Of a DNA stretch of 64,000 nt, positions 1 through 11,400 are shown in pieces. This DNA is from Scolanthus callimorphus (taxonomy: Eukaryota > Cnidaria > Anthozoa > Actiniaria > Edwardsiidae): positions 26,619,387 to 26,683,386 of the forward strand of contig CM066918.1 of assembly GCA_033964015.1 (NCBI GenBank). Reading direction: 5' to 3'. Position numbers and translations under genes: made by a program. Within the stretch, counting starts at the first letter, position 1. Each line of letters starts with the position of its first letter. The notes beneath the pieces are model-generated. The model made no database searches and had not been told where the DNA came from. It was given only the letters and a program-made list of their open reading frames with translations.

Positions 1-539
1 CCTTAAATCTTTTCTTTTCCGATAAATGGAGGCGAAGAATTCCGAGGCAAACGTTAGTATATCATCAGGTTTTTCTTTCAGTGCAACCAACACAAACGCT
101 TCGAGAAGATCATCAAGTCCCTCGGGTGCTTGCCTTGCGGTTGAAGACATCTTGGTCCTTTTTTGGACTTTTAAAAGTCGACTATGTCCTGCGGTCTTTA
201 AAGATCTTTTGCTGATATTTCATTGGAGGAAGCCTTTTTGTAGTTATCAGAGTCGACAGTTCCAAAACCTAATTATGACGTCACCACATGAAAACTTACT
301 GCGCGCACGGCGAAAAGCAACCCGCCGCGCGCATCACTGACTAAATTTACACTCTCAAATTTACACACTGTTCCAAAGCTTCTGAAGTTTCAGCTTTCCG
401 TACTCTATTTTTATAAGAACACGTTAATAAGAACGTTGAGCTGAGATTTGGCAAAATATCGCAGACTTTATGTTTATTTGCATTTTGGCCAATGTTCATT
501 CATCATGTCCGCCTAGATTAGTGCGGGTTTGGTAATGCT
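1..539. other. no gene recognised
   Basis: I see no convincing coding region, splice pattern or RNA gene here. The only long frame (26-340, +) has a biased composition and no recognisable motif. Confidence 0.4.
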
Positions 540-768
540 TAAGCCCGGTGCACACTAGCGACATAACGACATAAGAACGTTATGTTGCAACGAAAAAAGC
601 ACGGGAAAATAATTGAAACAATCAATATTTTCTATGGATCTTCATTAGATTACTTCACCAAAGCAATCTTCTGTTATTTTTTGTCGACTTCAACTTCTTA
701 AAACCACTAAATTTTGTTCGCGTGACATTTTTCTTATGTCGTTATGTCGCAAGTGTGCACCAGGCTTA
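540..768. mobile_element. MITE, family A, complete copy
   Basis: A 229-bp palindromic element with inverted ends of about 35 bp (left begins TAAGCCCGGTGCACACT, right ends AGTGTGCACCAGGCTTA, followed inwards by GCGACATAACGACATAAG on both sides). Flanking TA dinucleotides fit a TA target duplication as used by Tc1/mariner-type elements. There is no coding capacity. A second copy lies at 7286-7500. Confidence 0.75.
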
Positions 769-1450
769 TTGTATTTGTATGAAATAAACTTACTTGACTT
801 GACTTACTTATTTTACACAAAATCCACGTCACTCGTTTTCAAAATGTATTTTTATTGGAATTGCTTTGGGCACTATTTCAACCCACAAACAATACTTAAG
901 AAATAAAAACCTTCCTGGTCTCAAAACATAGATATTTTTAGAGACACGTTTACGTTTAATACTATTCTTCACAAAGGCATAACCATGACGTGAAGGTATA
1001 AAATAACAATCATATAACTAAGAGAAAGAAAAAAAAAATAGACACAACTTGTAATTCCTTTTATTTGTTGCACTGTTCATTTTCTTGCCGTTTCTTGTCA
1101 CTACGCCATTTTTGCGAAATACGAAACATGCTGTTCACGAGCTAACGTAAATCTAAATGCGAAACACTAGGCGTGTTTTTGCCTGTGGTTATTTTGCATC
1201 TGTTGAAGTTATGAGTTTGTTTTGTTTATAGACTATTCAAAAACCACAAACTCAAAACAAATTTTGCTATACGCATGGCCTCCTTGGCGAATCTTTGGAG
1301 CCATGCATAAAATTGAAAACATTTGACAGTCGGCAAGACTGGGTTACATTGTCAGTGAGCTACAAACGTTTTTCGACTTGAAAAGACCGCTTTTTCTTTC
1401 TTCGATGTAATTTGCTAAGGGAGAAATTGAATTACCGGTGTGTGGCTAAA
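769..1450. other. no gene recognised
   Basis: AT-rich spacer with no usable reading frame. An imperfect inverted pair around 1205-1262 (GAGTTTGTTTTG against CAAAACAA) is the only structure noticed. Confidence 0.4.
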
Positions 1451-1821
1451 ATGCATCAAAAACTGAGCAAGACAAAGTTAGCAGAAAATCTGGCGGAAGA
1501 AGAGAGGGTTGAAATATCAGAGGACCTAATTTGCTTTTTAGAAGGTCTGACAATCGTGGCGATGGAAGAGCAGCCACAAGCAGACAAATTGACAGAATTT
1601 GTTTCTCAATACTGCCAAGAAATTTTGAGGAAGAAAAACATATTAGTGGAAAAGGGCATTGGGAACTTCAAGACTTGGTTCTACCTAAGCCGAAGTTGGA
1701 GTGGAGAAATTTAGCTGAATTTGAGAGGATGAAACTGCAAAATAAAATAAAGACACCAACCACAAAAGACACGTGGAAAGACTGGATGAAATATTGTATC
1801 GTAGAACGCGAGCTGCAATGA
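1451..1821 (+). pseudogene. possible RIIa (docking-domain) protein, frameshifted
   Basis: The first ATG is at 1451. The frame runs to 1714, and a second frame that reads well takes over at about 1640-1665 and ends at 1821. The stretch LEGLTIVAMEEQPQADKLTE followed by an aromatic/leucine helix resembles the RIIa dimerisation/docking helix pair found in PKA regulatory subunits and in cilia and sperm-tail proteins. This is seen by pattern only. The downstream frame is basic and tryptophan-rich. The frame change could be a 1-base indel in a decayed copy, an assembly error or an unrecognised exon boundary. A chance similarity cannot be excluded. Confidence 0.35.
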
Positions 1822-2250
1822 GAACAAAATTAAGTTTACGACTAGCCGATTGAAGAAAATGGGAACTTCAATATCAGAATAATCGAATTCTAAACTGAAA
1901 ATAAGATGCTGCAAAGGATGCTATGAAACCAGTGTAGCGTAATAGAACCGACTTCGCAAATATGTAGCCAGCCTCCGCAGTGGTCAACATCCTCTTGCGC
2001 AAACCGACCTTATAAAAATAGACTGGTTTGTAACGGGTTCTCTCCAAGGCAATATAGTTGTTCGCTCCTACAGTTATCTGCTCCTGATTACTCTTTTGGC
2101 GCATTTCATTCATTGGTCAAGAGCGATTACGTGGCATGGATGAAACCCATCCAGTTTCTCTTTTTAAAGCTTTACGTGCAAAGAAGTGACTGCACTAAGA
2201 TTTTCAAATGCACTGGGCAGTTTGCGATCTGTCGCTTTATCGAAGGTCCT
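1822..2250. other. no gene recognised
   Basis: Spacer with only short shadow frames on the minus strand and no recognisable motif. Confidence 0.4.
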
Positions 2251-2415
2251 TAGGCCCTGGCTAAACTAGCCGGGACACAAAGAAATGTTTCTGCGCCAGA
2301 CAAGAAACATTTTATGTGTCCGAGACACACGCGTGCGAGGTTTCCTAGTTTAGCCACTCGGTGAAACATGCAGGACACAAATGTTGCGCGGTACATGTGT
2401 CCTAGTTTAGCCGTA
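2251..2415. mobile_element. small palindromic MITE-like element
   Basis: Inverted ends GGCTAAACTAG...GGACACA (left) and TGTGTCCTAGTTTAGCC (right), with a third, internal TCCTAGTTTAGCC. No coding capacity. Boundaries are approximate. Confidence 0.55.
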
Positions 2416-3518
2416 GCTTTACTGCACACGAGACTTTCAAGAAATAAGCTCAACTTCACCCTCAGCTCCATGTGTACGATAAGGACAATGTCAACTAACA
2501 GCAGGGAAAGTTTAATGGATTTTTATTAATTATTTCTTACAAATTTCCGGACCGTGGCTAACTTGATTTTACGGCCGTGTCTTTATTTACGATAAAATGA
2601 TGAAAAGTGTGGGAATAATTTTAAACTGCATTTTGCGAGTTATAATCTGCATGTCCTTTACCCCAACATTTTTACTTCAATATTTACTCGACTTGAGGAC
2701 AAAGAAAAAAGAAACAGGACCATACATCCAGACAAATAGCTGAAGCGTCGTATGGCGACCGTACGGTTCTTACGCCCACGCCAGAGATTTCGGCTCTGAC
2801 AGTCGCTATCCTGGTGTTGAATTGCTCAGTAGCTAGATACCTATGGGTGAGAGTACGCCCGGCCACCAGACCATATAAAGACGCCCCTTGTACCGTTAGT
2901 GAACAATCAACATTAATTATGCATCACCAAGGTATTTATAGGTCTGGTAAGTGGGTAAGAGATCCATGTGGGACAGGTTGGTGATTCTTCATCTAACGAA
3001 AATCCAGAAAACTTTCTCACAGTTTCGACACAGTTGCCGTTTGACATGTTTTTTTCATCATAACCCAATAATATATTATAGGGACACGAAAATGAGGTTT
3101 TTTGTATTTTTCCGTTAGCGCATGCGCATAAACGTCATCTCGATTGATTTTTATTTTCCTTGAACAGACGATCATGGACTCCCTGAGTGCTCCAGTGTTA
3201 TACTCTCAGCGAGCTTAGGCGAACGCAAAAAGACGCCCCATTTTCGCGCGGCCAAAAAGCCCAAAAACTCGCTCGTCGAACCTCTCGCTGTTCTCCTCTT
3301 TCTCTGTGGGTTTCTTTTCCCATGGATCGCAGTCTTTTTACGATCCATGTGGCCACCTTTCTTAAAGAGTTTCAAAATTTTTGTTAAAGCCGAGATTGAT
3401 GGCTTTTACTATATGGATGCCAGTGTTTTACCGGAAACAAAAGAACATAGCATCACACAGAGGGAGTCCAAATGTTACAAAATTAAACCGACTCAGTGAT
3501 TAATATATCTTCTTTGTA
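2416..3518. other. no gene recognised; isolated TATA-like box
   Basis: A TATAAAG box sits at about 2873-2879, but no open frame of useful length follows. The overlapping frames of 66-67 codons at 3172-3387 on both strands have no recognisable motif. Confidence 0.35.
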
Positions 3519-3928
3519 ATATACCTTATTGGAGCTTATTGGTACTAATTTTCGCGGGCACTTAATTTCGCGAAAAAAAGGTCGGCATATTTCGCGGGTC
3601 TTTATTTTCGCGATTTGGGTGCAAATTATTTTCGCGAAAATGAAAAACAAATCATTTTATTTCGAGATTTTTTTTATTATTTTACACTTCTTATTGCTGA
3701 AAATCATCAACTCATAACAACACCAAACTATAGCGTTTTTGCAATTGTATAATACATATTTACATTGTAGCCGTGAATTCTTCATTAAATTGAAAAACAA
3801 GAAATATAGGAGGGTATTAAATTTCGCGACATTAAAGTTCGCGGGAATTTTTTTTCGCGTCGATTTTTTTTAAATCGCGAAAACCGCGAAATTAAAGCGA
3901 CGCGAAAATTAGTACTAATAAGGTATAT
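3519..3928. mobile_element. palindromic MITE rich in TTCGCG
   Basis: Inverted ends ATACCTTATT...GGTACTAATTTTCGCG (left) and CGCGAAAATTAGTACTAAT then AAGGTATA (right). Both arms repeat TTCGCG/CGCGAA many times. It lies immediately downstream of the CLN3-like gene, 20 bp from its stop codon, and may supply part of that gene's 3' UTR. No coding capacity. Confidence 0.7.
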
Positions 3929-3947
3929 ATCTCGTACTTTCGTCGTA

Positions 3948-6834
3948 TTAATAACATAAAGAATGCTGCCATGCGCCTTTCCGGTTTCCTCTGGTGAAGC
4001 AGAACCTACCGAGCAGTAACTCCGTCTCACAGTGTTGTCTAAGCTTAGGTTCGAGATCAAGTCCTCCCAAAATGGCCAGCAGTTCACTCGCGTTAAAAAC
4101 GCACCCGGCGAGTCCCTGTCCAACTGCTTTATTACAAGACGTCAGGAAGCTGTCCGAGATGTTAAGAATGATATTGGTTTCTAACGCGCCGCTTACAAGC
4201 CCTTGCGAGCAGCACATCGCTATGATGATAGCGACATGCGGAACAAAACGGTACCATGAGGTAAAAATATAAACCGTGCAATGAAATGCGGCGAGAAGAA
4301 CTAAAATCCAAAGACAGCGAACGCGGGCAAATTTGACAAAGGATGGAAAAAATCGGATTGCTAGAAGAATTTGCATGTTGCCGAGAAATTTGAATGAAGT
4401 AATCGCTAGTGTGTAGTATTTGAAATGGTTTTCAGGAGAAAAGGGTGCGTTCGGGAACGAGACAGTTGTGAGGATTGAAAACTGAGTTAAGAAATAGAAA
4501 TAAACAACATAATATTTGCACATAAGAATTGGTAGGATTTCCCAAACTAGTCGGAAGGCTCCTAAAAACCCTTGATATTGTGGTTTACCATTTTGGGTCT
4601 CTATATCTTCATCATCTTCGTCTTGAATGGATAGTGGATGATAGGCAACGTTTTGGCGGTCACCCTGTGGTTTTGCATCCATCTCCTCCTTGTCCAGTAA
4701 AAGGTACGCGAAAATGAAGACTATGCATAGAGTTGCCGAGGTTGCCATGGTTACTTGAGGCGGGACACAGAACGAAATGGTCATACCTGGGCATTGTAAA
4801 GAAATAGTGAATCAAACACGATATGCAGATATATTTATCCCAACCTAGCGGTCCATATCAAGAAAATTTCGCCAAAAGCTGTCGTTTTGCCGACGTTGCA
4901 AAACTTCCTTATCAGGAAATCCCCCCTTACCTTATTTGGAAGGTCTGTAAGTACTTTTCCTCACATCTTAGCGAAAAAAGCAGGAAAATTGACCAAAACT
5001 TGCAGAGAAACATCCTTCTCTTGATCGCCATTTTGTTTTTACCCCCCGCCGAGGAGCCTGAGTCACGTTTTGAACACCACAGGCAACCCGCGCTGATTTG
5101 CCATAAAAACGACAGCACTTCTTGATATGGAAGGCGTTTCAGGTGAGAAAAAAAAAACCGGATCACAAAATATGTTTCGTTGCCCCTTCCCTAGCTGGCA
5201 GGGGAAATTTTGGACAAGGACGACGCCGGTGCACTGTTGCCGGAAAACAAATGTAGTGCATGGCCAGCCTGGTCCCAGGCGTTCCTTGAATCCCACTGAC
5301 GTCACAACCTAACCACAGGAAACCCGCCCAGAATGCCAGGGACTAGCCAGGTGCATGGGTGCTCGTTGCATGTCCCAGACGTTTACCATCTCCCGGAAGC
5401 AGCATCTCCCAAAGTAAGAACATTATTGGAGAAAAACAGGTAGGAAAGGTGAAAAGGAAGGACAGATTTTGTATAGCGTCAATTCTGTTTGGCTCTAGCC
5501 TGTTTTTAGGTCGTTTTACGGAGTGAATTTTGACCCGTCCAAGATGGCGCCCACATCGAGATTCTCGCTCGATTCTCGCCGTAAAACGACCTAAAAAAGC
5601 CAACCAACGCCTACTAGCAGGCTAGTTTGGCTCACGAGCGGTCCGGAATTCTACGATCCGGATGAGTCGAGCGCGCGCTGAAGTTTGTGGCGTCCCTTAT
5701 AGTCCAGTGGCCAAACCCCAAAAGACGCTTATTTTTCGAGTTGGTTGCACCCCCGGTCCGGCAAAGAGTTCTTGGTATCGTTTTAAAGCTTATGAACTGA
5801 GGATCACGAATCCATTCGTCATCACGCGTTTAAAGTGTCCAAACGGCTTAGTAACCGCGCCTGAAGATCACACTATCATTTTTGCGCAAAATGTCGATAT
5901 AACGAAAGGTTCGGTTCTTTCTCGCCACGAAATTGCGAAATTCGCCCCAATATTCAATAACCTGCCTATATTATAAGAATAAGAAGTTTGTAAAAACAAA
6001 AAACTCATAGAAACAGCAAGACAATGAAATGGTCTTCAGGAGAAAAGGGTGCGTTCGGGAACGAGACAGTCGTGAGGATTGAAAAGTGAGTTAAGAAATA
6101 GAAATAAACAACATAATATTTGCACATAAGAATTGGTAGGATTTCCCAAAGTAGCCGGAAGGCTTCTAAAATCCCTTGATATTGTTGGTTCGCCATTTTA
6201 GGTCTCTATATCTTCATTATCTTCGTTTTGAATGGTTTTAGAGGATGATAGGGCTCTCATCAACTCTTATGACCGTTTGATGAGACTTTTGAGTTATAGT
6301 TTCAGCTTCCATCCCCTACGACTCTGAATTCAGCCAACTTGGCCTTATTACCCTTGATGCATCCGGGGGCGCGCGACTTGTCTATTTACCTGTATACGCG
6401 ACTGTCGCAGCGAAACCTCCAAATGTGATACCGAGATTCAATATGGCCGTAAGCTCGTCAGCACAGGGAAAACGCGCAGCCAAACTAAGAACTGCATCGA
6501 GGCTCCACGCGAAAGAAACCCCAACCACAACGCAAATCCATAGACGTGTTTCGATGGATTCTACCATAGAAATTCCCACCATTGAAGAGGTTGTCACCAT
6601 TGCACCAACAATTATAGAAACTGCGCTTGGAATTCGGTAGACAATCCACGGGAAAAAGAGGTTTGCTATGAACTCTGGAAGGATCACCACTAAAATTAGC
6701 ACCGATGTCTGATATGGAGAGCCAGACAGAATGTCTTGCGCTCCGACGAACAGAATTCGTTTGTAAATCACAATGTACACACCAAAGACGAAGAAGCATA
6801 TAGAGTTCATCAGTGTTCTTTTTTCTCTTCCCAT
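3948..6834 (-). CDS. CLN3: CLN3/battenin-like lysosomal membrane protein, two exons
   Basis: Exon 1 is 6834-6390: it starts at ATG 6834 and ends at a CAG|GTAAAT donor in phase 1. Exon 2 is 4786-3948: its acceptor is ATGCCCAG|GT and it ends in TAG. The model encodes about 427 residues, close to the usual CLN3 length. The protein is a chain of hydrophobic segments. An early AQDIL motif, a second helix with an ILPEFIANL core and a later G-F-A-A-T-V-A-Y-T-G helix match the order of elements in battenin. An acidic loop (QDEDDEDIET) follows the fifth or sixth helix and the C-terminal helices contain the LETNIILNISDS segment. Members of this family are polytopic proteins of lysosomal and endosomal membranes. 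The sequence is divergent, so it could be a paralogue rather than the orthologue. The last 25 residues look unlike the family and may derive from recent 3' sequence. Confidence 0.65.
5491..5633. repeat. inverted repeat with GGTCGTTTTACGG arms
   Basis: The left arm GGCTCTAGCCTG...TAGGTCGTTTTACGG pairs with the right arm CCGTAAAACGACCTA...CAGGCTAGTTTGGCTC. A short MITE-like foldback inside the CLN3-like intron. Confidence 0.6.
5662..5976 (+). CDS. short open frame, 104 codons, unknown
   Basis: It starts with ATG and stays open through a region of mixed composition on the strand opposite the CLN3-like gene, inside its intron. No domain, signal peptide or splice context is recognised. It may be a chance frame and is listed only because its amino-acid composition is ordinary. 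Confidence 0.15.
   Translation: MSRARAEVCGVPYSPVAKPQKTLIFRVGCTPGPAKSSWYRFKAYELRITNPFVITRLKCPNGLVTAPEDHTIIFAQNVDITKGSVLSRHEIAKFAPIFNNLPIL
6026..6258 (-). pseudogene. partial duplicate of CLN3-like exon 2 inside the intron
   Basis: About 230 bp repeat the stretch 4422-4652 of exon 2 in the same orientation with scattered substitutions. The copy covers the segment from the acidic loop through the ILPILMCKYYVVYFYFLT helix. It has no matching splice sites at its ends and runs into unrelated sequence, so it is most likely a dead tandem fragment. It could act as a cryptic exon. Confidence 0.7.
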
Positions 6835-7285
6835 CCTTGTGAGGTGCTATTCTAGCGCAATTGCAGTTCTGTAAACGACAGTATTATAGACCGTTTCTAG
6901 CTGTTCAGTTTGGTGTTTGATTAAGGCCTTCTTTGCTCACGTGGACTCCATATTCAATATTGTATAATGTGTCTGATAAGTAAGTGTGTGCTTCACATGA
7001 AGAGCTATGGCTGGGAACACTCGGTGAAGCAGGAGAAAACTCGCACGAAATCTCTTAGACTTGATTGCTTTCTGGGTCATACACTCTGTTAGTGGGAAAG
7101 GGGCGGGTACTTTGGATAAATCACTTTGTAAGACGATTCAGTGCTCTGCCCGACTCTTTAATTATCTTGGATGAATTCCTGCAGCTCTTCAGTTTTCCTT
7201 TCGCACCCTTAAAGAATCGAAACATTTCCAACGAAGAAGCGTTACAATACTGCAACTCCATAGGCGGAGCTCAGAAGGATCTTGT
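6835..7285. other. upstream region of the CLN3-like gene
   Basis: No gene recognised. This is the presumed promoter side of the CLN3-like gene, but no clear TATA box or initiator is visible. Confidence 0.3.
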
Positions 7286-7500
7286 TAAGCCCGGTGCACA
7301 CTAGCGATAAACGACATAAGGACGTTATGTTGCAACGAAAAAAGCATGGGAAAATAATTGAAATAATCAGTATTTTCTATGGATCATTAGAGTACTTCAC
7401 CAAAGCAATCTTATGTTATTTTTTGTCGACTTGAACGTTTGTAAAGCACTAAATTTTGTTCGCGTGATATTTTTCTTACGTCGTTATGTCGTAAGTGTGC
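7286..7500. mobile_element. MITE, family A, copy lacking its right tip
   Basis: It matches the copy at 540-768 along its length with substitutions, but ends at AGTGTGC and lacks the last CACCAGGCTTA. Confidence 0.7.
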
Positions 7501-7827
7501 TAATGAGGCAGTTTATTGGTATTTCGATCGTTCTATGTGGTAAATCGCACAGAATATGCAACCAATCAGGGTGGTTATAAAATTATGTTCATGTGCTACC
7601 AAAGAGTATGAACCAAAGATAATATTTCACTGGCTCTTATTGGTACATTTTCTCACGACTGATATTAGTGGCATTTTTATCCGTCGGAGTGGAATGGTTG
7701 AGAAGCGCTACAATCTTCAAAGGATCAACCCAATATGTATACCCATAATCCCTTCCATTTTCCCCCATTCGGCTCTTTCGCTTTTGCAAGATTTGGGCTG
7801 CCTGTGGCAAGCCCAAGTGACAAGAGG

Positions 7828-7880
7828 ATGTGTGTGTGCGTGTGTGTGTGTGCGTGGGGGGGGGGGGGGGGGGGGGGGCG
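7828..7880. repeat. (TG)n followed by a poly-G run
   Basis: About 28 bp of TG-rich repeat followed by about 25 consecutive G residues. Frames that cross it are repeat artefacts. Confidence 0.9.
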
Positions 7881-8426
7881 AAAGGAGAGAAGAGAGACTC
7901 TTCTTTCTCCGCCCCTCCCCCTCGAGATTTATTCATGCCTAATCTTCTCGAGAGGTTTTCGCCACAGCACAGCAACCCCATGCTTTATACTTTAGTGCTA
8001 TTATGCTATGTGCTGTTTGATTTCTTTGTCTGGCGCATTTGGGATGCCTGACTCCGCGGGAATGGAGTGCTTGAGCATGTACATGCTGGACACATTACGG
8101 CATTCTAGAAACAAGGTTCTTTTACAAATATGGAGTGTACAACGCTTAGAATAACACAGGAGCAAAACAAGGTCCCTTACAGTTAGCTCACTCGTTTTTC
8201 TACTTTGCATATCCACAAGCACAAGTATGAAACTATTAAGTAGCGCGCGTCACGAAAATCGCAAAACCGCAAAGCGCATGTCTTGTCTTTGTCGTTGATC
8301 GGTAACCTGATATGACGCTAAAAGCCTTCGCGCAAAGGCGTCGGGCCGCCAACAACACCAACGCTCCACGGACTTCAGAAAAGATTGCGGACAACTTTTC
8401 GCCCAGGACTGCTTCGTCTTGTAGCC
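7881..8426. other. upstream region of the Ly6-like gene
   Basis: No other gene seen. No TATA box is evident, and the 5' UTR start cannot be placed. Confidence 0.3.
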
Positions 8427-11400
8427 ATGCGAGCTCCGTTGCTGGTAGCTGTGCTCGTGATTTTCTTTGGGCAAGTTGGTAAGTAAATAAATGGACAATA
8501 ATACTTCATGGGGATCTAGTTGTCATTTACCGTGTAATGTTGTGTTGTGTTGAGTTTTCTTTGCTATGCAGACCTTTTAAGCTGTCGCGAGAAACAATAA
8601 CAACATATGGAGAAAAGCAATGATTTTAAAATCGAGCACTCACAACTAACTGCGAAAACACTCAAAGAAGGATACACTATTTTTTGTGTTCATCTTTACT
8701 CTTATGAAATATGGGCTTACATTTTTATCTCTGTGTGATTTTAAAAATGCATCTCCGCACATGTGATATCTTTAGTAAACGTATGGTTTTCTTTAGAATG
8801 ATTTAGCCACTAATGCATTTTTAACCCATCGCACTTTTTCATACTTCAAATAGAGTAAATTTCCTACTCGTTTGAAGGGCATACTATAAGGTGTAATATT
8901 TCCTTGTGTGATAATATACATCAATAACTAAGCTGCTCTTGACAGTTACGTTCTATAAAACTGTGAGGTCGAACAACCACTTTAAAACCGCGGATTAGAA
9001 ATTCACCTTAGAAAACTTAAATACACTTCAATGCTTGTGTTTGGTATTTAAAGCCAAGAGTTTATTATCTGAAGTCTTTATCACGAATACCGAGCATATT
9101 TTCTCAGCACGCGAGGCAAAACGGGCAAAGGTCTCTCACTAAAGATTGCAGGAATGAGGTAATGTAAACCTTTTTGGCGGGGGGACTGGGTATAAAGAAG
9201 GGTAGGGAAAATGTGCAATATTGGTATAAAAAAGGGTCTGTATTTCAGCCCCACCCCCCGGGCTGCAACAACAATCCTGTTGTCATAAAACTCGTGTATT
9301 ATGCAAGGCAGAGAAAATAGTCTTTCGTTTTTCGCCGAATCTCTGAATCAACAAGCTTGCATCATTTAAACCCACGTGCTCGCGAGATGCGATTATTTTC
9401 TTGTTTTCTTTTTTCCTTATAAATCTGCAAATATCTGTTCCTTATTTTCTGACTGCAGAGAACATGTGCAAAACCTATTAAAAACCTTAAAACCTCAAAA
9501 AGAAAAACCTCAAAAATTTATTTTCATATTTTATTAATTTTTATTTTATATTTATTTCCTAACTCGATTCACTCGATTCCTAACTCGGTTACTAACTTGG
9601 TTCCTCACTCGGCTGTTAGTTTGTCTCAACCCTAAGTTATGTTACATGCAGTTCTTCCAAAGCCAAGCCAAGAGATTCTGAACTTTTGAGTTACTAGAGT
9701 TTTCGGGCCACTTTTGTCAAAATTGCTCGAAATCCTATTAGAACCCCATAGCTCATTCTTATGCCCGTGTTGATTGGCTAAAAAACGAATGAGTTTGTGG
9801 AATGCTGAATACGACAAAAACACAGGTTGCCCGCGCGCAAAGAAAGTTCAAAGCTTTCTAAATCTTTGCTATGGGATTGGGCTGTTCCAAAAAAAACCGT
9901 AGCCCCCTATATAGGAACCTAGAAATTCCACAGGGGGCGCTGTGTTTGACCGTGGAATTTCCACAGGGTTTTTAGAGTTTGACCCTGGAATTTCCACAGG
10001 GTATTCATTTGCAACTGTGGAATTTCCACAGGCCCACAAGAGAATGATGAACTTCCACAGGGGTTGCTTCAAATTTCCACAGGAGTTGTACAGGAGTCGG
10101 GAATTTCCACTGCAGGGGTAGAGCAATTTTTTACAATTTGGAGTTCATCGATAGGGCCGGGGTACGTTTTTTTTTGGAACCCATTTAAGAAAAATCCATC
10201 ACTAGACTCGTGAATTCCACGTTAAATTTCACTTGAAAAACGACGTTTTTCCCGTGGAATTCACTCATCTTGTGACGAATTTATCTTCTATAAAATCTCT
10301 CGAGACAAAACAGCCTCGTGAATTTCACCATATCCAACCACCTTACCATATGTAGCTAAGGCCTGTTCTAAACGCCGAACTTAATTCTGTCGCGCTAAAT
10401 TGATTTGATTTATTAGCTACTAAAAACAAGTAATTTCGATACCAGTGATTTTATAGGTTAATGTAGACTGTTCTGGTGAATGGAGAAGATCCCTGCCCTG
10501 ATTTTAAAAGCGCTGAAAGGATTCAAAGTTGTAATTTAGCGCGACGTTGGCACGGCAGATAGTGCCGTTCCTAATGCAAATGAGCTCGAAACAATAGCTA
10601 TAACTAAACAACGGGAAATTGACATTTAGTGCGACAAGAACTAAGTTCGGCGTGTAAAACTGGCCTAATAGTTGTCTCCCCCGTTAGATTGTAACCTGAA
10701 ATGCTACCAATGTGACAGCAACACGTCGTACCAGGATTGTGATCGAGAGGACAAAAGGACGGACACGACCTGTGACGTGGCAACTCACCGTTGCATTAAA
10801 GTAGACGTGGAATATACGGTAGGGTATTAGTTAGGTCTATCAATCTAGTAGCAGGGGACTTTTTTGTTTATGCCATGCGCACATAACCGCTGCTCTCCAA
10901 GTTTACATTGCAGACTCAACTCAGGGAAAAGCACTTTTGAGTATCACGAATTTGTAATCAAATAGCGCTCTATTTCTATTTCTCGTTTGTCTTGTTTTTA
11001 TTCTGAAAGCGGGAAGGATAAAATAAAACGTTTATTCAGCTGCCTGTATATTGCAAATAAAAATTGTTCGATTTTAGGATCTGTGGACCTTCATCAGACT
11101 GAAATTCAGACTGCAAGTGCAAGAAAAATGATGTTGTTTTTGTTAAGCAATCGTAACGATTTCCTTTTTTATCCTATCAGTTTACCCTGGAATTTCGGGG
11201 CCTTCCAGTGGAATTAGATCAAGTGGAAAGATGTCATAGTTTTGGGTTGAGAAATAAAAGTTCTGCACCATGCAGATACATAAATTTTGCTTGAAAAACC
11301 TGGTCACACTGTTTTAGTAATATACAATGGTGACCAACAAACATGTTGATTAGTTTGTGTGATAACCTTATTAGAAAATGTCTGGACAAGTTACACCAAA

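Noticed and set aside
7556..8051. Frames over the TG/G-run region
   Set aside because: Simple-sequence translations in three frames, with no other support.
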